Positions 44,768 through 53,545 are shown, numbered from the stretch's first letter. The stretch: 64,000 nt of DNA from Streptomyces sp. NBC_00654 (GCF_026341775.1 NZ_JAPEOB010000001.1:3906001-3970000); one strand, 5' to 3'. Notes: generated from the sequence alone by a model not told the origin. Numbers and translations are program-made.

Positions 44768-44853
44768 TGTCAAGACTGCTGATTCAGCAAATGTAGTAGC
44801 CGAACATTGCTTGTTCGTGAGTATTGACAGGCGATTTTCGCTTGACCTATAAC
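44768..44853. promoter_or_regulatory. divergent promoters and palindromic operators of the amine island
   Basis: Plus strand: -35 TTGACA (44824-44829), 18-base spacer, -10 TATAAC (44848-44853), driving the permease. Minus strand: TTGACA (44773-44768) points to the aldehyde dehydrogenase, with a weak -10 near 44750. Between them are two palindromes: TGCTGATTCAGCA (44777-44789) and CGAACATTGCTTGTTCG (44801-44817). These are likely Lrp sites. The region is AT-richer than its neighbours. Confidence 0.72.
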
Positions 44854-44900
44854 CAGGCCTCATCGCTACTTCTGTCTGCGTCCACCCCGAGGGGATCGCC

Positions 44901-46361
44901 ATGTCAGCCCAGCCGAAGAACCCGCCGCCACCCGCCTCCCCGCCACCCGGACAGCCGGGAACGGACGGACCGGCCGCCCCCGCACTGCCCCGGAAGATGA
45001 GCTGGTTCGACGGCTTCGCGATGTCGCTGACCATGCCGGCCGCGCTCATCGCCTCACTCGGCGCCTCCATCGGCGGCCTCGGCGCCTGGGGCGCGATCGC
45101 CCTGTGGGCCGTCTCGATGGCGCTCGCCACCGCGACCAACTGGATCTACACCGAACTGGCCGCGATGTTCCCCGAGTCCTCCGGCGGGATAGCCCACTAC
45201 GCGACGGAGGGCTGGAAGAAGCGGGCACCCGTGGTGGGGCCGATCGCCAGCATCGGCTACTGGTTCCCCTGGACCACGGCGCTGGCCGTCTACTCCGGGC
45301 TCATCGGCTCCTTCGTCCGGGCCCAGTGGTTCCCCGGCCAGGACTGGAGCGTCGAGTTCGGACCGCTCAAGGTCGACTTCCCCATCGCGGTGGGCCTGGC
45401 GGTGATGCTCCTGCTGTTCGGCGCGGCGATGATCGGCCTGCACGTCGCCATGTGGGTCGTCTACGTCACCGGCGGCGCCCTGCTCATCCCGCTCGCCGTC
45501 TTCATCGTCCTGCCGCTGTTCTCCGGCGACTGGAGCGCCGAGGGCCTGCACTGGAACCTGCACGGCGCGGCGGGTCTGCGCGAGGCGCTGGTCTGGCTCT
45601 ACGTGATGGCCTGGACCTCGTTCGGCGTGGAGGTGTGCGCGACCTTCGCCCCCGAGTACAAGGACACCGTGCGCGACACCACCCGTGCGCTGCGGGCCGG
45701 AGTGCTGTTCTCGCTCGGCGTCTTCATCCTGCTCCCGCTGACCCTGTCGGGGTACGTGGGTGAGAAGACCATCGCCGAGGAGCCCACCACCTTCTACATC
45801 GGCGCCTTCCAGGACCTGGTGGGCGGCGCCTCCGACCTCATGGTGGTCTTCCTCATCGCCTCCCTGCTGCTCATCATGATCACCGGGCTCGCCGACGGCT
45901 CCCGGGTCCTGTACGAGATGGGCAAGTCCGGGCTCACGGTCAAACAGGTGGGCGTGCTGAACCGGCGCGGCGTACCGGCCAGGGCGCTTCTGGTGGCCCT
46001 GGTCCTCAACGTCTTCGTGCTGACGGTGCTCCAGACCCCGCTGGCCATCATCGTCACCGGCAATCTGGGCTACATCCTCACCCATGTGCTGGCGGTCTCC
46101 GGGTTCGCGCTGCTGCGCAAGGACCGCCCCGACGCGGTACGTCCTATCCGGCTGCCGCGCTTCTTCGTCCCCCTGGCCTGGGCGCTCGCCGCGTTCCTCA
46201 CCGTGGTGCTGGTGGTGGGCGCGACCGGCTTCTCCATCACCGGATACGGCGGCTACACGGAGCTGGGGGTGGCGCTCGCCGTCCTGGTGGCGGCCGTCCT
46301 GCTGTGGCTGTACCGGATCAAGGTGCAGGACCGGCGGGACGGGGACGGCCGTCCGGAGTGA
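44901..46361 (+). CDS. APC family amino acid/polyamine permease
   Basis: A 486-residue membrane transporter with a Pro-rich cytosolic N-terminus and about 12 membrane segments: FAMSLTMPAALIASLGASIGGLG, then SSGGIAHYATEGWKKRAPVVGPIASIG. It resembles GABA/polyamine/glutamate permeases of the APC superfamily. GAGGGG precedes the ATG. It is transcribed from a strong promoter shared with the divergent aldehyde dehydrogenase, so uptake and oxidation of an amine or amino acid are coordinated. A terminator follows the stop. Confidence 0.88.
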   Translation: MSAQPKNPPPPASPPPGQPGTDGPAAPALPRKMSWFDGFAMSLTMPAALIASLGASIGGLGAWGAIALWAVSMALATATNWIYTELAAMFPESSGGIAHYATEGWKKRAPVVGPIASIGYWFPWTTALAVYSGLIGSFVRAQWFPGQDWSVEFGPLKVDFPIAVGLAVMLLLFGAAMIGLHVAMWVVYVTGGALLIPLAVFIVLPLFSGDWSAEGLHWNLHGAAGLREALVWLYVMAWTSFGVEVCATFAPEYKDTVRDTTRALRAGVLFSLGVFILLPLTLSGYVGEKTIAEEPTTFYIGAFQDLVGGASDLMVVFLIASLLLIMITGLADGSRVLYEMGKSGLTVKQVGVLNRRGVPARALLVALVLNVFVLTVLQTPLAIIVTGNLGYILTHVLAVSGFALLRKDRPDAVRPIRLPRFFVPLAWALAAFLTVVLVVGATGFSITGYGGYTELGVALAVLVAAVLLWLYRIKVQDRRDGDGRPE

Positions 46362-46370
46362 CCCCGGGCG

Positions 46371-46406
46371 CTCCGGACCGGGCGAGCCGTTCAGCCCGGT
46401 CCGGAG
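46371..46406 (+). terminator. terminator after the permease gene
   Basis: A perfect 13-bp stem (CTCCGGACCGGGC at 46371-46383, complement at 46394-46406) with a 10-base loop, beginning 10 bases after the permease stop. Confidence 0.85.
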
Positions 46407-46560
46407 TTCGCGCTCCGCTCCAGCGCCCGGTGCGAGGGCGAACCCTCCGGGGCCGTCATGACGACCAGTTCGAGGGCCGCGCGCCGGGGATCACGTACAC
46501 CGTGCAGTCCAGACGCGGCCGGCCCGCCGACGGATGGCCGAGGTCCTTGTGGTGGGCCCT
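46391..46560 (-). pseudogene. frameshifted C-terminal remnant of an MmyB-type XRE regulator
   Basis: Read leftward from 46560, one frame gives HHKDLGHPSAGRPRLDCTV and YVIPGA. The adjacent frame then continues LELVVMTAPEGSPSHRALE. Together these match the conserved end of MmyB-like ligand-binding domains (HPxxGxLxLxYE..., then LVxYTAxPGSPSxxAL). The two pieces are in different frames, so the remnant is broken. The N-terminal HTH and most of the domain are absent. The segment begins exactly where the phosphatase gene ends, which points to an old deletion or insertion junction. Confidence 0.7.
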
Positions 46561-49040
46561 CAGTCCTCCGGAAGGCTCTGCTCGGCCCAGATGATCTTGC
46601 CGTGAGCGGCGTAGCGGGTTCCCCACCGCCGGGAGAGCTGGGCGACGAGGAACAGACCGCGTCCCCCCTCGTCCGTCGTGCGGGCGTGCCGGAGTCGGGG
46701 TGAGGTGCTGCCGGAGTCGGAGACCTCGCAGATCAGGACGGACTGGCGCAGCAGCCGCAGCCGTACGGGCCCGGAGGTGTACCGGATCGCGTTGGTGACC
46801 AGCTCGCTGACGATCAGTTCGGTCGTCATCGCCAGCTCGCCCAGCCCCCATGTCTCCAGCTGCCGGGCCGCGCGGGCTCGTGTACCGGCCACGGCCGACG
46901 GTTCGCAGGGCACGTCCCACGAGACGACCTGGTCGCTGCTCAGGGCATGGGTGCGCGCGAGCAGCAGCGCGATGTCGTCGGGCTGCGGCACGGGCAGCAG
47001 TTGCTCGACGGTGGTGGAGCACAGGGTGTCCAGCGGCAGGTCCCGCCGTGCCACGGCGCGGCCGAGCCGGGACATGCCGAGTTCGACATCCCGGTCGGAT
47101 CCCGCGATCAGACCGTCGGTGTACAGGCCGAGCAGACTGCCCTCGGGCAGCTCCATCTCCATCGCCTCGAACGGCAGCCCGCCCAGTCCCAGCGGGGGAC
47201 CGGCGGGCAGTTCGGGAAAACTGACCTCCCCGTCCGGGGTGACGATCACGGGAGGCGGATGGCCGGCGCGGGCCATGGCGCAGCGCCGCGTCACGGGATC
47301 GTAGACGGCGTAGAGACAGGTGGCGCCCAGCACCGTCGTACTGGCGGGGGCCGCCGCCAGGCCGGCGGACTCCTCCTGGCTCAGCGTGAGCACCAGATCG
47401 TCGAGCCGGGCCAGCAGCTCGTCGGGAGCCAGGTCCATGTCGGCCAGGGTCTGCACGGCCGTGCGCAGCCGTCCCATGGTCGCGGCGGCGCCGATGCCAT
47501 GGCCCACGACATCGCCGATGACGAGCCCGACCCGGGCGCCGGACAGCGGGATCACATCGAACCAGTCGCCCCCGACCCCGTCCTTCGCGTCCGCCGGCAG
47601 ATAGGAGGAGGCCACCTCCAGCGCCGTTCCGCCGCGGAGGGTGTGCGGGAGCAGACTGTGCTGAAGGGTGAGCGCCGCGGTGTGCTCCCGGGTGTAGCGG
47701 CGGGCGTTGTCCAGGGAGACCGCCGCCCGCGCCACCAGCTCCCGGGCCGGCGCCACGTCCTCCTCCTCGAAGGAGACCTGGTTCCGGGACCGCAGAAAGG
47801 TCGTGAGGCCCAGTACGGTGTCCCGCGCGCGCATCGGTACACAGATGAGGGAGTGCAGCCCGAACTCGCGGATTTTCGCCGCCCTCGTGGGCCGGCCCAC
47901 GTCCCACAGGCGGCTCTCCGGGGCGATCACCGGGATGAGCACCGGCTCGCCGTCGGCCAGGAAGCTCAGGTCGTGCGGCGGCGCGGCGAAGTCCACCCGC
48001 TCCCCGATCCCCGCGACGGCCTCCGGACAGCCTTCCCGCACCGAACGCATCCCGGCCCGCCGCAGCAGGGGACCGGCCTCCGGCCCCGGTGCGCCCGACC
48101 GCCACGCCCCGGGGTCCCCGGTGCTGACGACCGGCTCCAGAAGGTCGACGAAGACCAGGTCCGCGAAGCGCGGCACCGCGAAGTCGGCGAGTTCCTGAGC
48201 GGTGCGCATGACGTCCAGGGTGCTGCCGATACGGGCCCCGCCCTCGTTGACGAGGGACAGCAGCCGCCGGGCGTTCCACCGGTCGGTGACATCGAGAACG
48301 AGGTAGGAGACGCCGATGACGGTCCCGTCCCCGTCGACCAGGGGGAAGAACGAGGCCGAGTAGGCGTGCGGACGATGCGGATCGGCCCAGCTCCACCCCC
48401 GGTACTCGTAGTCGTTGACCGGTACACCGGTCTCCACGACCCCGCGCATCACCTCCTCGATGCGCTCCGCCCTCAGTCCCGGCAGCACCTCGCTCATGCG
48501 GTGGCCCAGACGCTCATCACGGGGGACCCCGCCCAGACGCTCCAGGGTGTCGTTCAGCCAGATGTAGCGGAGATCGGTGTCCATCACCGCCATGCCGACC
48601 GGCGAGCGCGTCAGGAACCCCTCCAGCACGGACTGGCGCATCGTCCACTGCGGCTTGCGTTCCCGCCCGGAGACGAGGAAGCTCTCGCGCTCCCCGATCA
48701 GGAACGACGCGGACACCCGCAGTTCCACATCGATCCGGCGGCCGTCACGGCGGCGCAGGGGAATCAGCCCGCTCCAGCCGGTCCCCGCCCGGCAGCGTTC
48801 GGCGATGGCGGCCGTGCGGATCGGGTCGGGGGGAACCGCCGGCAGCACGGCCGCCGACCGGCCGGTCATCTCGTCCGCCGGGTACCCGAGCAGGTCTTCG
48901 GCCCCCCGGGTCCAGCCGATGACCGTCCCGTCCCCGGAGAGTACGGCCGTCGCGTCGTTGGACGCCGCGAAGGACGCCTGCGGCCCCGTGGCGGGCGCGG
49001 CACCGGAGCCCGCCCCGGGCTCCTCACTGGCGGCTGCCAT
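46560..49040 (-). CDS. PAS-PAS-GAF-SpoIIE phosphatase with HATPase (anti-sigma-like) domain
   Basis: An 826-residue signalling protein. PAS domain 1 (about 28-125) contains VIGWTRGAEDLLGYPADEMTGR, and PAS domain 2 (about 140-265) contains SPVGMAVMDTDLRYIWLN. A GAF domain follows (about 280-450, LICVPMRARDTVLGLTTFL). A PP2C/SpoIIE domain follows with VGGDWFDVIPLSG and VIGDVVGHGIGAA (metal Asp residues) and later YTDGLIA and PDDIALLLART. The C-terminal HATPase domain has SELVTNAIRYTS and DEGGRGLFLVAQL. It dephosphorylates and may rephosphorylate an anti-anti-sigma factor, linking a small-ligand or redox/light signal to a sigma factor. No anti-sigma partner is adjacent. The ATG at 49040 follows GGTGAGG. 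Confidence 0.92.
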   Translation of the reverse strand: MAAASEEPGAGSGAAPATGPQASFAASNDATAVLSGDGTVIGWTRGAEDLLGYPADEMTGRSAAVLPAVPPDPIRTAAIAERCRAGTGWSGLIPLRRRDGRRIDVELRVSASFLIGERESFLVSGRERKPQWTMRQSVLEGFLTRSPVGMAVMDTDLRYIWLNDTLERLGGVPRDERLGHRMSEVLPGLRAERIEEVMRGVVETGVPVNDYEYRGWSWADPHRPHAYSASFFPLVDGDGTVIGVSYLVLDVTDRWNARRLLSLVNEGGARIGSTLDVMRTAQELADFAVPRFADLVFVDLLEPVVSTGDPGAWRSGAPGPEAGPLLRRAGMRSVREGCPEAVAGIGERVDFAAPPHDLSFLADGEPVLIPVIAPESRLWDVGRPTRAAKIREFGLHSLICVPMRARDTVLGLTTFLRSRNQVSFEEEDVAPARELVARAAVSLDNARRYTREHTAALTLQHSLLPHTLRGGTALEVASSYLPADAKDGVGGDWFDVIPLSGARVGLVIGDVVGHGIGAAATMGRLRTAVQTLADMDLAPDELLARLDDLVLTLSQEESAGLAAAPASTTVLGATCLYAVYDPVTRRCAMARAGHPPPVIVTPDGEVSFPELPAGPPLGLGGLPFEAMEMELPEGSLLGLYTDGLIAGSDRDVELGMSRLGRAVARRDLPLDTLCSTTVEQLLPVPQPDDIALLLARTHALSSDQVVSWDVPCEPSAVAGTRARAARQLETWGLGELAMTTELIVSELVTNAIRYTSGPVRLRLLRQSVLICEVSDSGSTSPRLRHARTTDEGGRGLFLVAQLSRRWGTRYAAHGKIIWAEQSLPED

Positions 49041-49155
49041 GCACCTCACCACCGTTTCTAGGCTTCCATGGTCCCGCTTCACCCGGGAATGTGCACGAGC
49101 GTGGTCGAGGGGGCGGCCCGCGGCCGGCGGATTCGAGTCCGCTTCCCCGGGCCGG

Positions 49156-50328
49156 TCAGTAGCGCACGCAGATCCTGCGTTCCCCGAGCCAGTGGCCGAA
49201 CCAGTCGCCGAAGGGAAGCGTGATGCACCATCTGCGCCCGGGATCGGGAGCGGGCACGACAGGTGTCGGCCGAACGGGGTCAGGGGTGGGCGTGGGAGCG
49301 GGGGCGCCCGGGGTTTCCGGCCCCGCGATCGCGGCGAGCATGGAGCGGTACACCCGCGTCGACTCGGGGTTGTCCGCGCACTGCCACACGCCGTGCGGGC
49401 AGTAGTCCGTGACGGTCTGGTACACCGGGTCGTGCTCATCGATCCAGGTGAGCATGCGGCGCATGTATTCGGGATTGTCGCCGTTGCGGAAGAGCCCCCA
49501 CTCCGGATAGGAGATGGGCTTGTCGTGCGCCGCGGCGAAGTCGACGTGCTTCCGCAGCCCGTAGGGGGTATCGACCTGCTCGTCGAACGACTCGCCGGGG
49601 GGCTGGTCGTAGGAGTCCATACCGATGATGTCCACCACGTCGTCGCCGGGATAGCAGTCGGTCCAGGGAATCGCGTCCAGGCCTCTGCTCGGCGCGAAAT
49701 CGAAGCGGAACCGCTGGCCCGGTACCTCGCGCATGGCGGTGACGATGCTCCTCCAGTACGCCTTCCACGCCGTGGGGTCGGGAGCGCATCGATGTGTGTA
49801 CGTGGTGCCGTTCATTTCCCAGCCGAGCACGATCACGGTGTCCGGGATGCCCAGGGAGACCAGTCGCTCCGCCAGCTTCCGGAAATGCCCGTCGTGGTCC
49901 CCGGCCGCCCCCGCGCGCAGCATGGTGCGGACCTCGGAATCCGGAACACGATCCTCGTTCCGCTCCAGCATGGGTGTGTTGAGTACGAACATCCGGTCGT
50001 CCTCCGCCTGCCGCCAGGCCGCCCAGGAACGCAGGAAATCCGGACGGCCCTCGATGTTCACCCAGAGATCGCCCGGCAGGTAAGTGTGACCCGCGCGCAG
50101 CTCCGCTCCGCCGAGCCAGCGCGACAGGCCCGCCATTCTCCGTACCCCGGCCGGTCCGTAGTCCAGATACGCGCCGTGCGCGGTACCCGCGGAGCCCGCC
50201 GGGCCCGGGGCGGCGCCGTCGGCCGTATCGGGATCCGACGGGGTCTGCCCGGCGATTCCGCCACCGGCCAGGACGCTGAGCACCGCGGCCGCGACACACG
50301 CACTGATGAGACGGCGCTTTGCGGGCAT
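49156..50328 (-). CDS. secreted glycoside hydrolase, GH26-like (endo-beta-mannanase type)
   Basis: A 390-residue exported protein with a signal peptide (RRLISACVAAAVLSVLAGGGIA). A (beta/alpha)8 barrel follows with the GH26 acid/base motif VIVLGWEMNGTTY and the nucleophile in ISYPEWGLF; DYGPAGVRRMAGLSRWL is the first strand region. GH26 members hydrolyse mannan or mixed-linkage glucan. Unusual feature: a Pro/Thr-rich C-terminal tail ends in GRRWCITLPFGDWFGHWLGE, with two Cys overall, which may anchor it or bind the wall. AGGAGGAG precedes the ATG at 50328. It is monocistronic in appearance. Confidence 0.75.
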   Translation of the reverse strand: MPAKRRLISACVAAAVLSVLAGGGIAGQTPSDPDTADGAAPGPAGSAGTAHGAYLDYGPAGVRRMAGLSRWLGGAELRAGHTYLPGDLWVNIEGRPDFLRSWAAWRQAEDDRMFVLNTPMLERNEDRVPDSEVRTMLRAGAAGDHDGHFRKLAERLVSLGIPDTVIVLGWEMNGTTYTHRCAPDPTAWKAYWRSIVTAMREVPGQRFRFDFAPSRGLDAIPWTDCYPGDDVVDIIGMDSYDQPPGESFDEQVDTPYGLRKHVDFAAAHDKPISYPEWGLFRNGDNPEYMRRMLTWIDEHDPVYQTVTDYCPHGVWQCADNPESTRVYRSMLAAIAGPETPGAPAPTPTPDPVRPTPVVPAPDPGRRWCITLPFGDWFGHWLGERRICVRY

Positions 50329-50490
50329 GACCGCTCCTCCTGGCTCCGGTGGAACTCCGGCCGGTCGGCCGTCATAGGAAGATTCATCATCGGTTACCAC
50401 AGGGTGCGAATGTGCCATTGATGATTTCTGGCGTTTCGGCCGGTCCATTCAAGTGAATCCCTGGTGGAAGGGTTTCGGCGGCGGGTTCGG

Positions 50491-51768
50491 CTACTGAAGG
50501 GTGAAGGGCAGGGACCGTACCCGGTTGTCGAAATTCGAATCGACGAGCTCCGTTTCCCCCACCTGCCGAAAGACGTTCTTCCTGGTGAGCAGTTCTCGCA
50601 GCAGGGCTTTCATCTCCAGCCGTGCCAGGTGTGCGCCGAGGCAGTGATGAGGACCGCCTCCGCCGTATCCCAGGTGGGGATTGGGAGAGCGGGTGATGTC
50701 GAAGGAGTCGGGGTCGGTGAATACGGTTCCGTCGCGGTTGGCCGACGCGTAGACGAGGGCGACCTTGTCGCCGGGGAGGAATGTGCGTCCACCCAGGGTG
50801 TATTCCGCCGTGACGGTCCGGCGGAACTGGATGATCGGTGTCGAATGCCTGACAATTTCGTCCACGGTGCCGTCGATGTGCCGGTCGAAGTCGGATTCCA
50901 GCAGTTCGCGTTGGTCCGGATGAAGGGTCAGCAGGGACAGTCCATGGGCGATGGCGTTACGGGTGGTCTCCACACCGGCCACGAGCAGCAGGGAGAAGAA
51001 GGCCCCCAGCTGCCGCGAGGACAGCGCCTCGCCGTCGATGTCCGCACGGACCAGGGCGGAGACGAGATCGTCCTCGGGGCGGCGACGGCGCTCACGGGCG
51101 AGCCTCGCCATCACGAGCTGCATGCGGGCCAGGGAACGCAGACCGCGGCCCGGTACCCGCAGCCGGGCGCGGCCCCGGCGTGCGACACCGACGTGCTCCG
51201 AGGCGTGATCGATCTGCTCGGCGATCCCCGGACGGCAGTGCCCCGGGATACCCATCAGGTCGCAGATGACCTCCAGCGGCAGCCGGGAGGGGGCCGACGG
51301 CATGAAGTTCCCGGGGACCTCACGGGTCGCCTCGTCCACCAGGCGCCGGGCGGCCTTGTGGATGTTCTCCTCGGCGGCTGCGAGCAGCCGCGGGGTGAAG
51401 GACCGGGAAACGATCCGGCGCATGGCCGCGTGCTCGGCACCGTCCATGTTGACCATGGAGTTCCCGAACACCGCGCGCGCCCAGCGCGCCGGCTCCGGCG
51501 CGGTGGCCCCGGGCGCGCTGGCGAAGATCTGCGGATTGCGGCTGGCGGCCCGTACGTCCGCGTGTTTCACCAGCGCGTGGAAGGCGCTGCCGAAGGTGCG
51601 CGAGGCACCCGGACGGGGGGTGAACTCCACCGGTGCGTCGAGCTCCCGCAGCAGCGCGAATGCCTGCAGCCGCTCCGGGCGCGGAAGACGCCAGAAGAGC
51701 GGATCGGCGAGATTCACCTCCTCCAGGCGCGGTACCCGGTCCCCGGACAGCTGTGCCGGAACGTTCAT
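50491..51768 (-). CDS. cytochrome P450
   Basis: A 425-residue P450. The I-helix oxygen-binding motif is AGVETTRN, the ExxR motif is EIVRHSTP, and the haem-ligand loop is GYGGGGPHHCLGAHLARLE with Cys around 376. The Phe normally opening that loop is replaced by Tyr. The ATG at 51768 has GGAGG upstream; longer starts lack a ribosome site. It is divergent from melC1, which could reflect shared control or coincidence. The substrate is unknown. No ferredoxin or reductase gene is nearby. Confidence 0.92.
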   Translation of the reverse strand: MNVPAQLSGDRVPRLEEVNLADPLFWRLPRPERLQAFALLRELDAPVEFTPRPGASRTFGSAFHALVKHADVRAASRNPQIFASAPGATAPEPARWARAVFGNSMVNMDGAEHAAMRRIVSRSFTPRLLAAAEENIHKAARRLVDEATREVPGNFMPSAPSRLPLEVICDLMGIPGHCRPGIAEQIDHASEHVGVARRGRARLRVPGRGLRSLARMQLVMARLARERRRRPEDDLVSALVRADIDGEALSSRQLGAFFSLLLVAGVETTRNAIAHGLSLLTLHPDQRELLESDFDRHIDGTVDEIVRHSTPIIQFRRTVTAEYTLGGRTFLPGDKVALVYASANRDGTVFTDPDSFDITRSPNPHLGYGGGGPHHCLGAHLARLEMKALLRELLTRKNVFRQVGETELVDSNFDNRVRSLPFTLQ

Positions 51769-51989
51769 GCCCACCACCTCCACGAGTTCGCAGGCCATGT
51801 TCCGGCCCGGGACCCGCTGGCCCGCGAACGACGCGGGGGACAGGGGCTCTTGCCCCGGCACATCACGCGATTGCCGGAACACCCGGCGGGCGCGCGGCGT
51901 CCGGACGGCGACCGCACCGGTGGCGGCCCGCTGCCGGCTTCGACTTCCGCGACACCCGGAAGAGCCAACGAGAGGAAGGTGGCCATCCC

Positions 51990-52538
51990 ATGGCCTTGAC
52001 CACGGAACCGAGCGTTCCCCCGGCCCAGCAGCGTGTCCCGACCCGTCGCATCGTTCTGCGTGCCGCGTTCACGGTCGGCATGGTCGCGGGCACGGCCGCG
52101 GTGCTCGCGCCGGTCGTTGACGGCGATCCGGCACCCGGTCCCGGCCCCGCCCCGGGCGCCGGGGCGGAGTCGGGCGCGGGCCCCGTTTCGCAGGCCGGGA
52201 CCATGACAGGGGCCCGGCCGGAACCGGAGGCCCGGCCGCGCGCGGAGCGGTTCGCCGAGATGTACCGGGGCCGCGAGATCCGGGGGACATCGACCGCCGA
52301 GGTGCCCGCGGACGCCCCCGCGGCGCCGGTGCACGCGGGTCATGCCGTCGCGGCCCTGCGGGACATCGAGGTCCGTGTCGACGGCAGACCGCTGCACATC
52401 ATGAGGCGCGCCGACGGGACCTATCTGAGCCACATCAACCACTACGAGTCCTTCCCGACGCTGGTCGAGACGGCCCGCGCCGCGGTCGACGAACTGGGAC
52501 GCGCCCAGCTGTCCCTGCCTTCCACCCACAGCATGTGA
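51990..52538 (+). CDS. melC1: tyrosinase co-factor / copper chaperone MelC1
   Basis: A 182-residue MelC1-type protein. The N-terminal twin-arginine leader (TRRIVLRAAFTVGMVAGTAAV) is followed by an unusually long Pro/Gly/Glu-rich linker. The conserved MelC1 body has FAEMYRGREIRGT, VRVDGRPLHIMRRADGTYLSHINHYESF and ARAAVDELGRAQL. MelC1 transfers copper to apotyrosinase and helps its export through the Tat route. It is followed at 19 bases by the tyrosinase gene, the standard melC operon order. The linker is longer than I would expect for the family. Confidence 0.9.
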   Translation: MALTTEPSVPPAQQRVPTRRIVLRAAFTVGMVAGTAAVLAPVVDGDPAPGPGPAPGAGAESGAGPVSQAGTMTGARPEPEARPRAERFAEMYRGREIRGTSTAEVPADAPAAPVHAGHAVAALRDIEVRVDGRPLHIMRRADGTYLSHINHYESFPTLVETARAAVDELGRAQLSLPSTHSM

Positions 52539-52557
52539 TCCAGGAGGACGAGTACCG

Positions 52558-53418
52558 GTGTACAACCGAAAGAACCAGCGCGATCTGACCAGGACGGAGA
52601 AGAGGCGGCTGGTCGACGCGATCCTGCGGCTCAAGCGTTCCGGACGGTACGACGAGTTCGTGGTCATGCACCAGGAGTTCTACGTGTCCGACACCGAGAA
52701 CCGGCTCCGGCCCGCGCATATGACACCGTCCTTCTTCCCCTGGCACCGGAGGTACCTGCTGGAGTTCGAACGGGCCCTCCAGGCGGTCGATCCCGGGGTG
52801 TCGGTTCCGTACTGGGACTGGACCCGGGACAACACCCCGAGTTCCTCCCTGTGGGCGGAGGACTTCCTCGGCGGCAACGGCAGAGCCGGTGACCGGCAGG
52901 TCACGACCGGAGCGTTCGCGTACGCGCGGGGCAACTGGCCCACCAGCGGCGGCACGACCGAGGACCGCTTCCTCTCCCGCAACCTCGGCAGACCCGAGAA
53001 CCCGGTCACGCTGCCCAGCAAGCAGGACGTGGACCGGGCGCTGAGCGACCCGGTCTACGACGCGGAGCCGTGGAACAGCGTCAGCGGGACAGGCTTCCGG
53101 AACCGGATCGAGGGCTGGGGCATCATGAACTCACGCCCGGTGGCGAACCACAACCGGGTGCACCAGTGGGTCGGCGGTCCCATGGCCGGGGCCGCCTCGC
53201 CCGACGACCCGGTCTTCTGGCTGCATCACGCCTTCATCGACCTGCTCTGGGCACGCTGGCAGCAGGCGCATCCCGGCTCCGCCTACCTGCCGGGCAGGAA
53301 GCCGGCGTCCCCCGGGGTGCAGCGCGGCCGGGTGTTCGGCCTGGACGACCGGATGCCGCCGTGGGACGTCGCGCCCTCGCAGCTCCTGGACCACACCCGC
53401 TTCTACCGCTACGTGTGA
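52558..53418 (+). CDS. melC2: tyrosinase MelC2
   Basis: A 286-residue type-3 copper monooxygenase. The CuA histidines are in EFVVMHQEF, AHMTPSFFPWHRRYLLEFERAL (two His). The CuB histidines are in VANHNRVHQWV and DDPVFWLHHAFIDLLW. The GTG start at 52558 follows AGGAGGAC by about ten bases. It lacks its own signal peptide, as is normal: it leaves the cell with MelC1. It oxidises tyrosine and DOPA to quinones, giving melanin. The last gene of the melC operon; a long palindrome follows. Confidence 0.95.
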   Translation: MYNRKNQRDLTRTEKRRLVDAILRLKRSGRYDEFVVMHQEFYVSDTENRLRPAHMTPSFFPWHRRYLLEFERALQAVDPGVSVPYWDWTRDNTPSSSLWAEDFLGGNGRAGDRQVTTGAFAYARGNWPTSGGTTEDRFLSRNLGRPENPVTLPSKQDVDRALSDPVYDAEPWNSVSGTGFRNRIEGWGIMNSRPVANHNRVHQWVGGPMAGAASPDDPVFWLHHAFIDLLWARWQQAHPGSAYLPGRKPASPGVQRGRVFGLDDRMPPWDVAPSQLLDHTRFYRYV

Positions 53419-53480
53419 GAGCCCGCCTCCGGAGCCGGGGCCCGGGAGGACCGGGTCGGCAACGGCCGCGCGGGGCACAG

Positions 53481-53528
53481 GGAACGGCCGGTCTCCCTTC
53501 CGCCGGCGGAAGGGAGACCGGCCGTTCC
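53481..53528. terminator. 48-bp perfect palindrome, bidirectional terminator
   Basis: A fully symmetric 24+24 sequence (left arm GGAACGGCCGGTCTCCCTTC followed by CGCC; right arm its complement) with no loop. It lies between the convergent melC2 and chaplin genes. Such uninterrupted palindromes are uncommon. Besides terminating both transcripts it could form a cruciform. Confidence 0.85.
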
Positions 53529-53545
53529 GGTGGTGGTGGTGGGGA

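Noticed and set aside
43202..45139. Longer 645-residue start for the aldehyde dehydrogenase
   Set aside because: The extension covers the divergent promoter and the permease start; GAGAGG-ATG at 44650 matches the family N-terminus.
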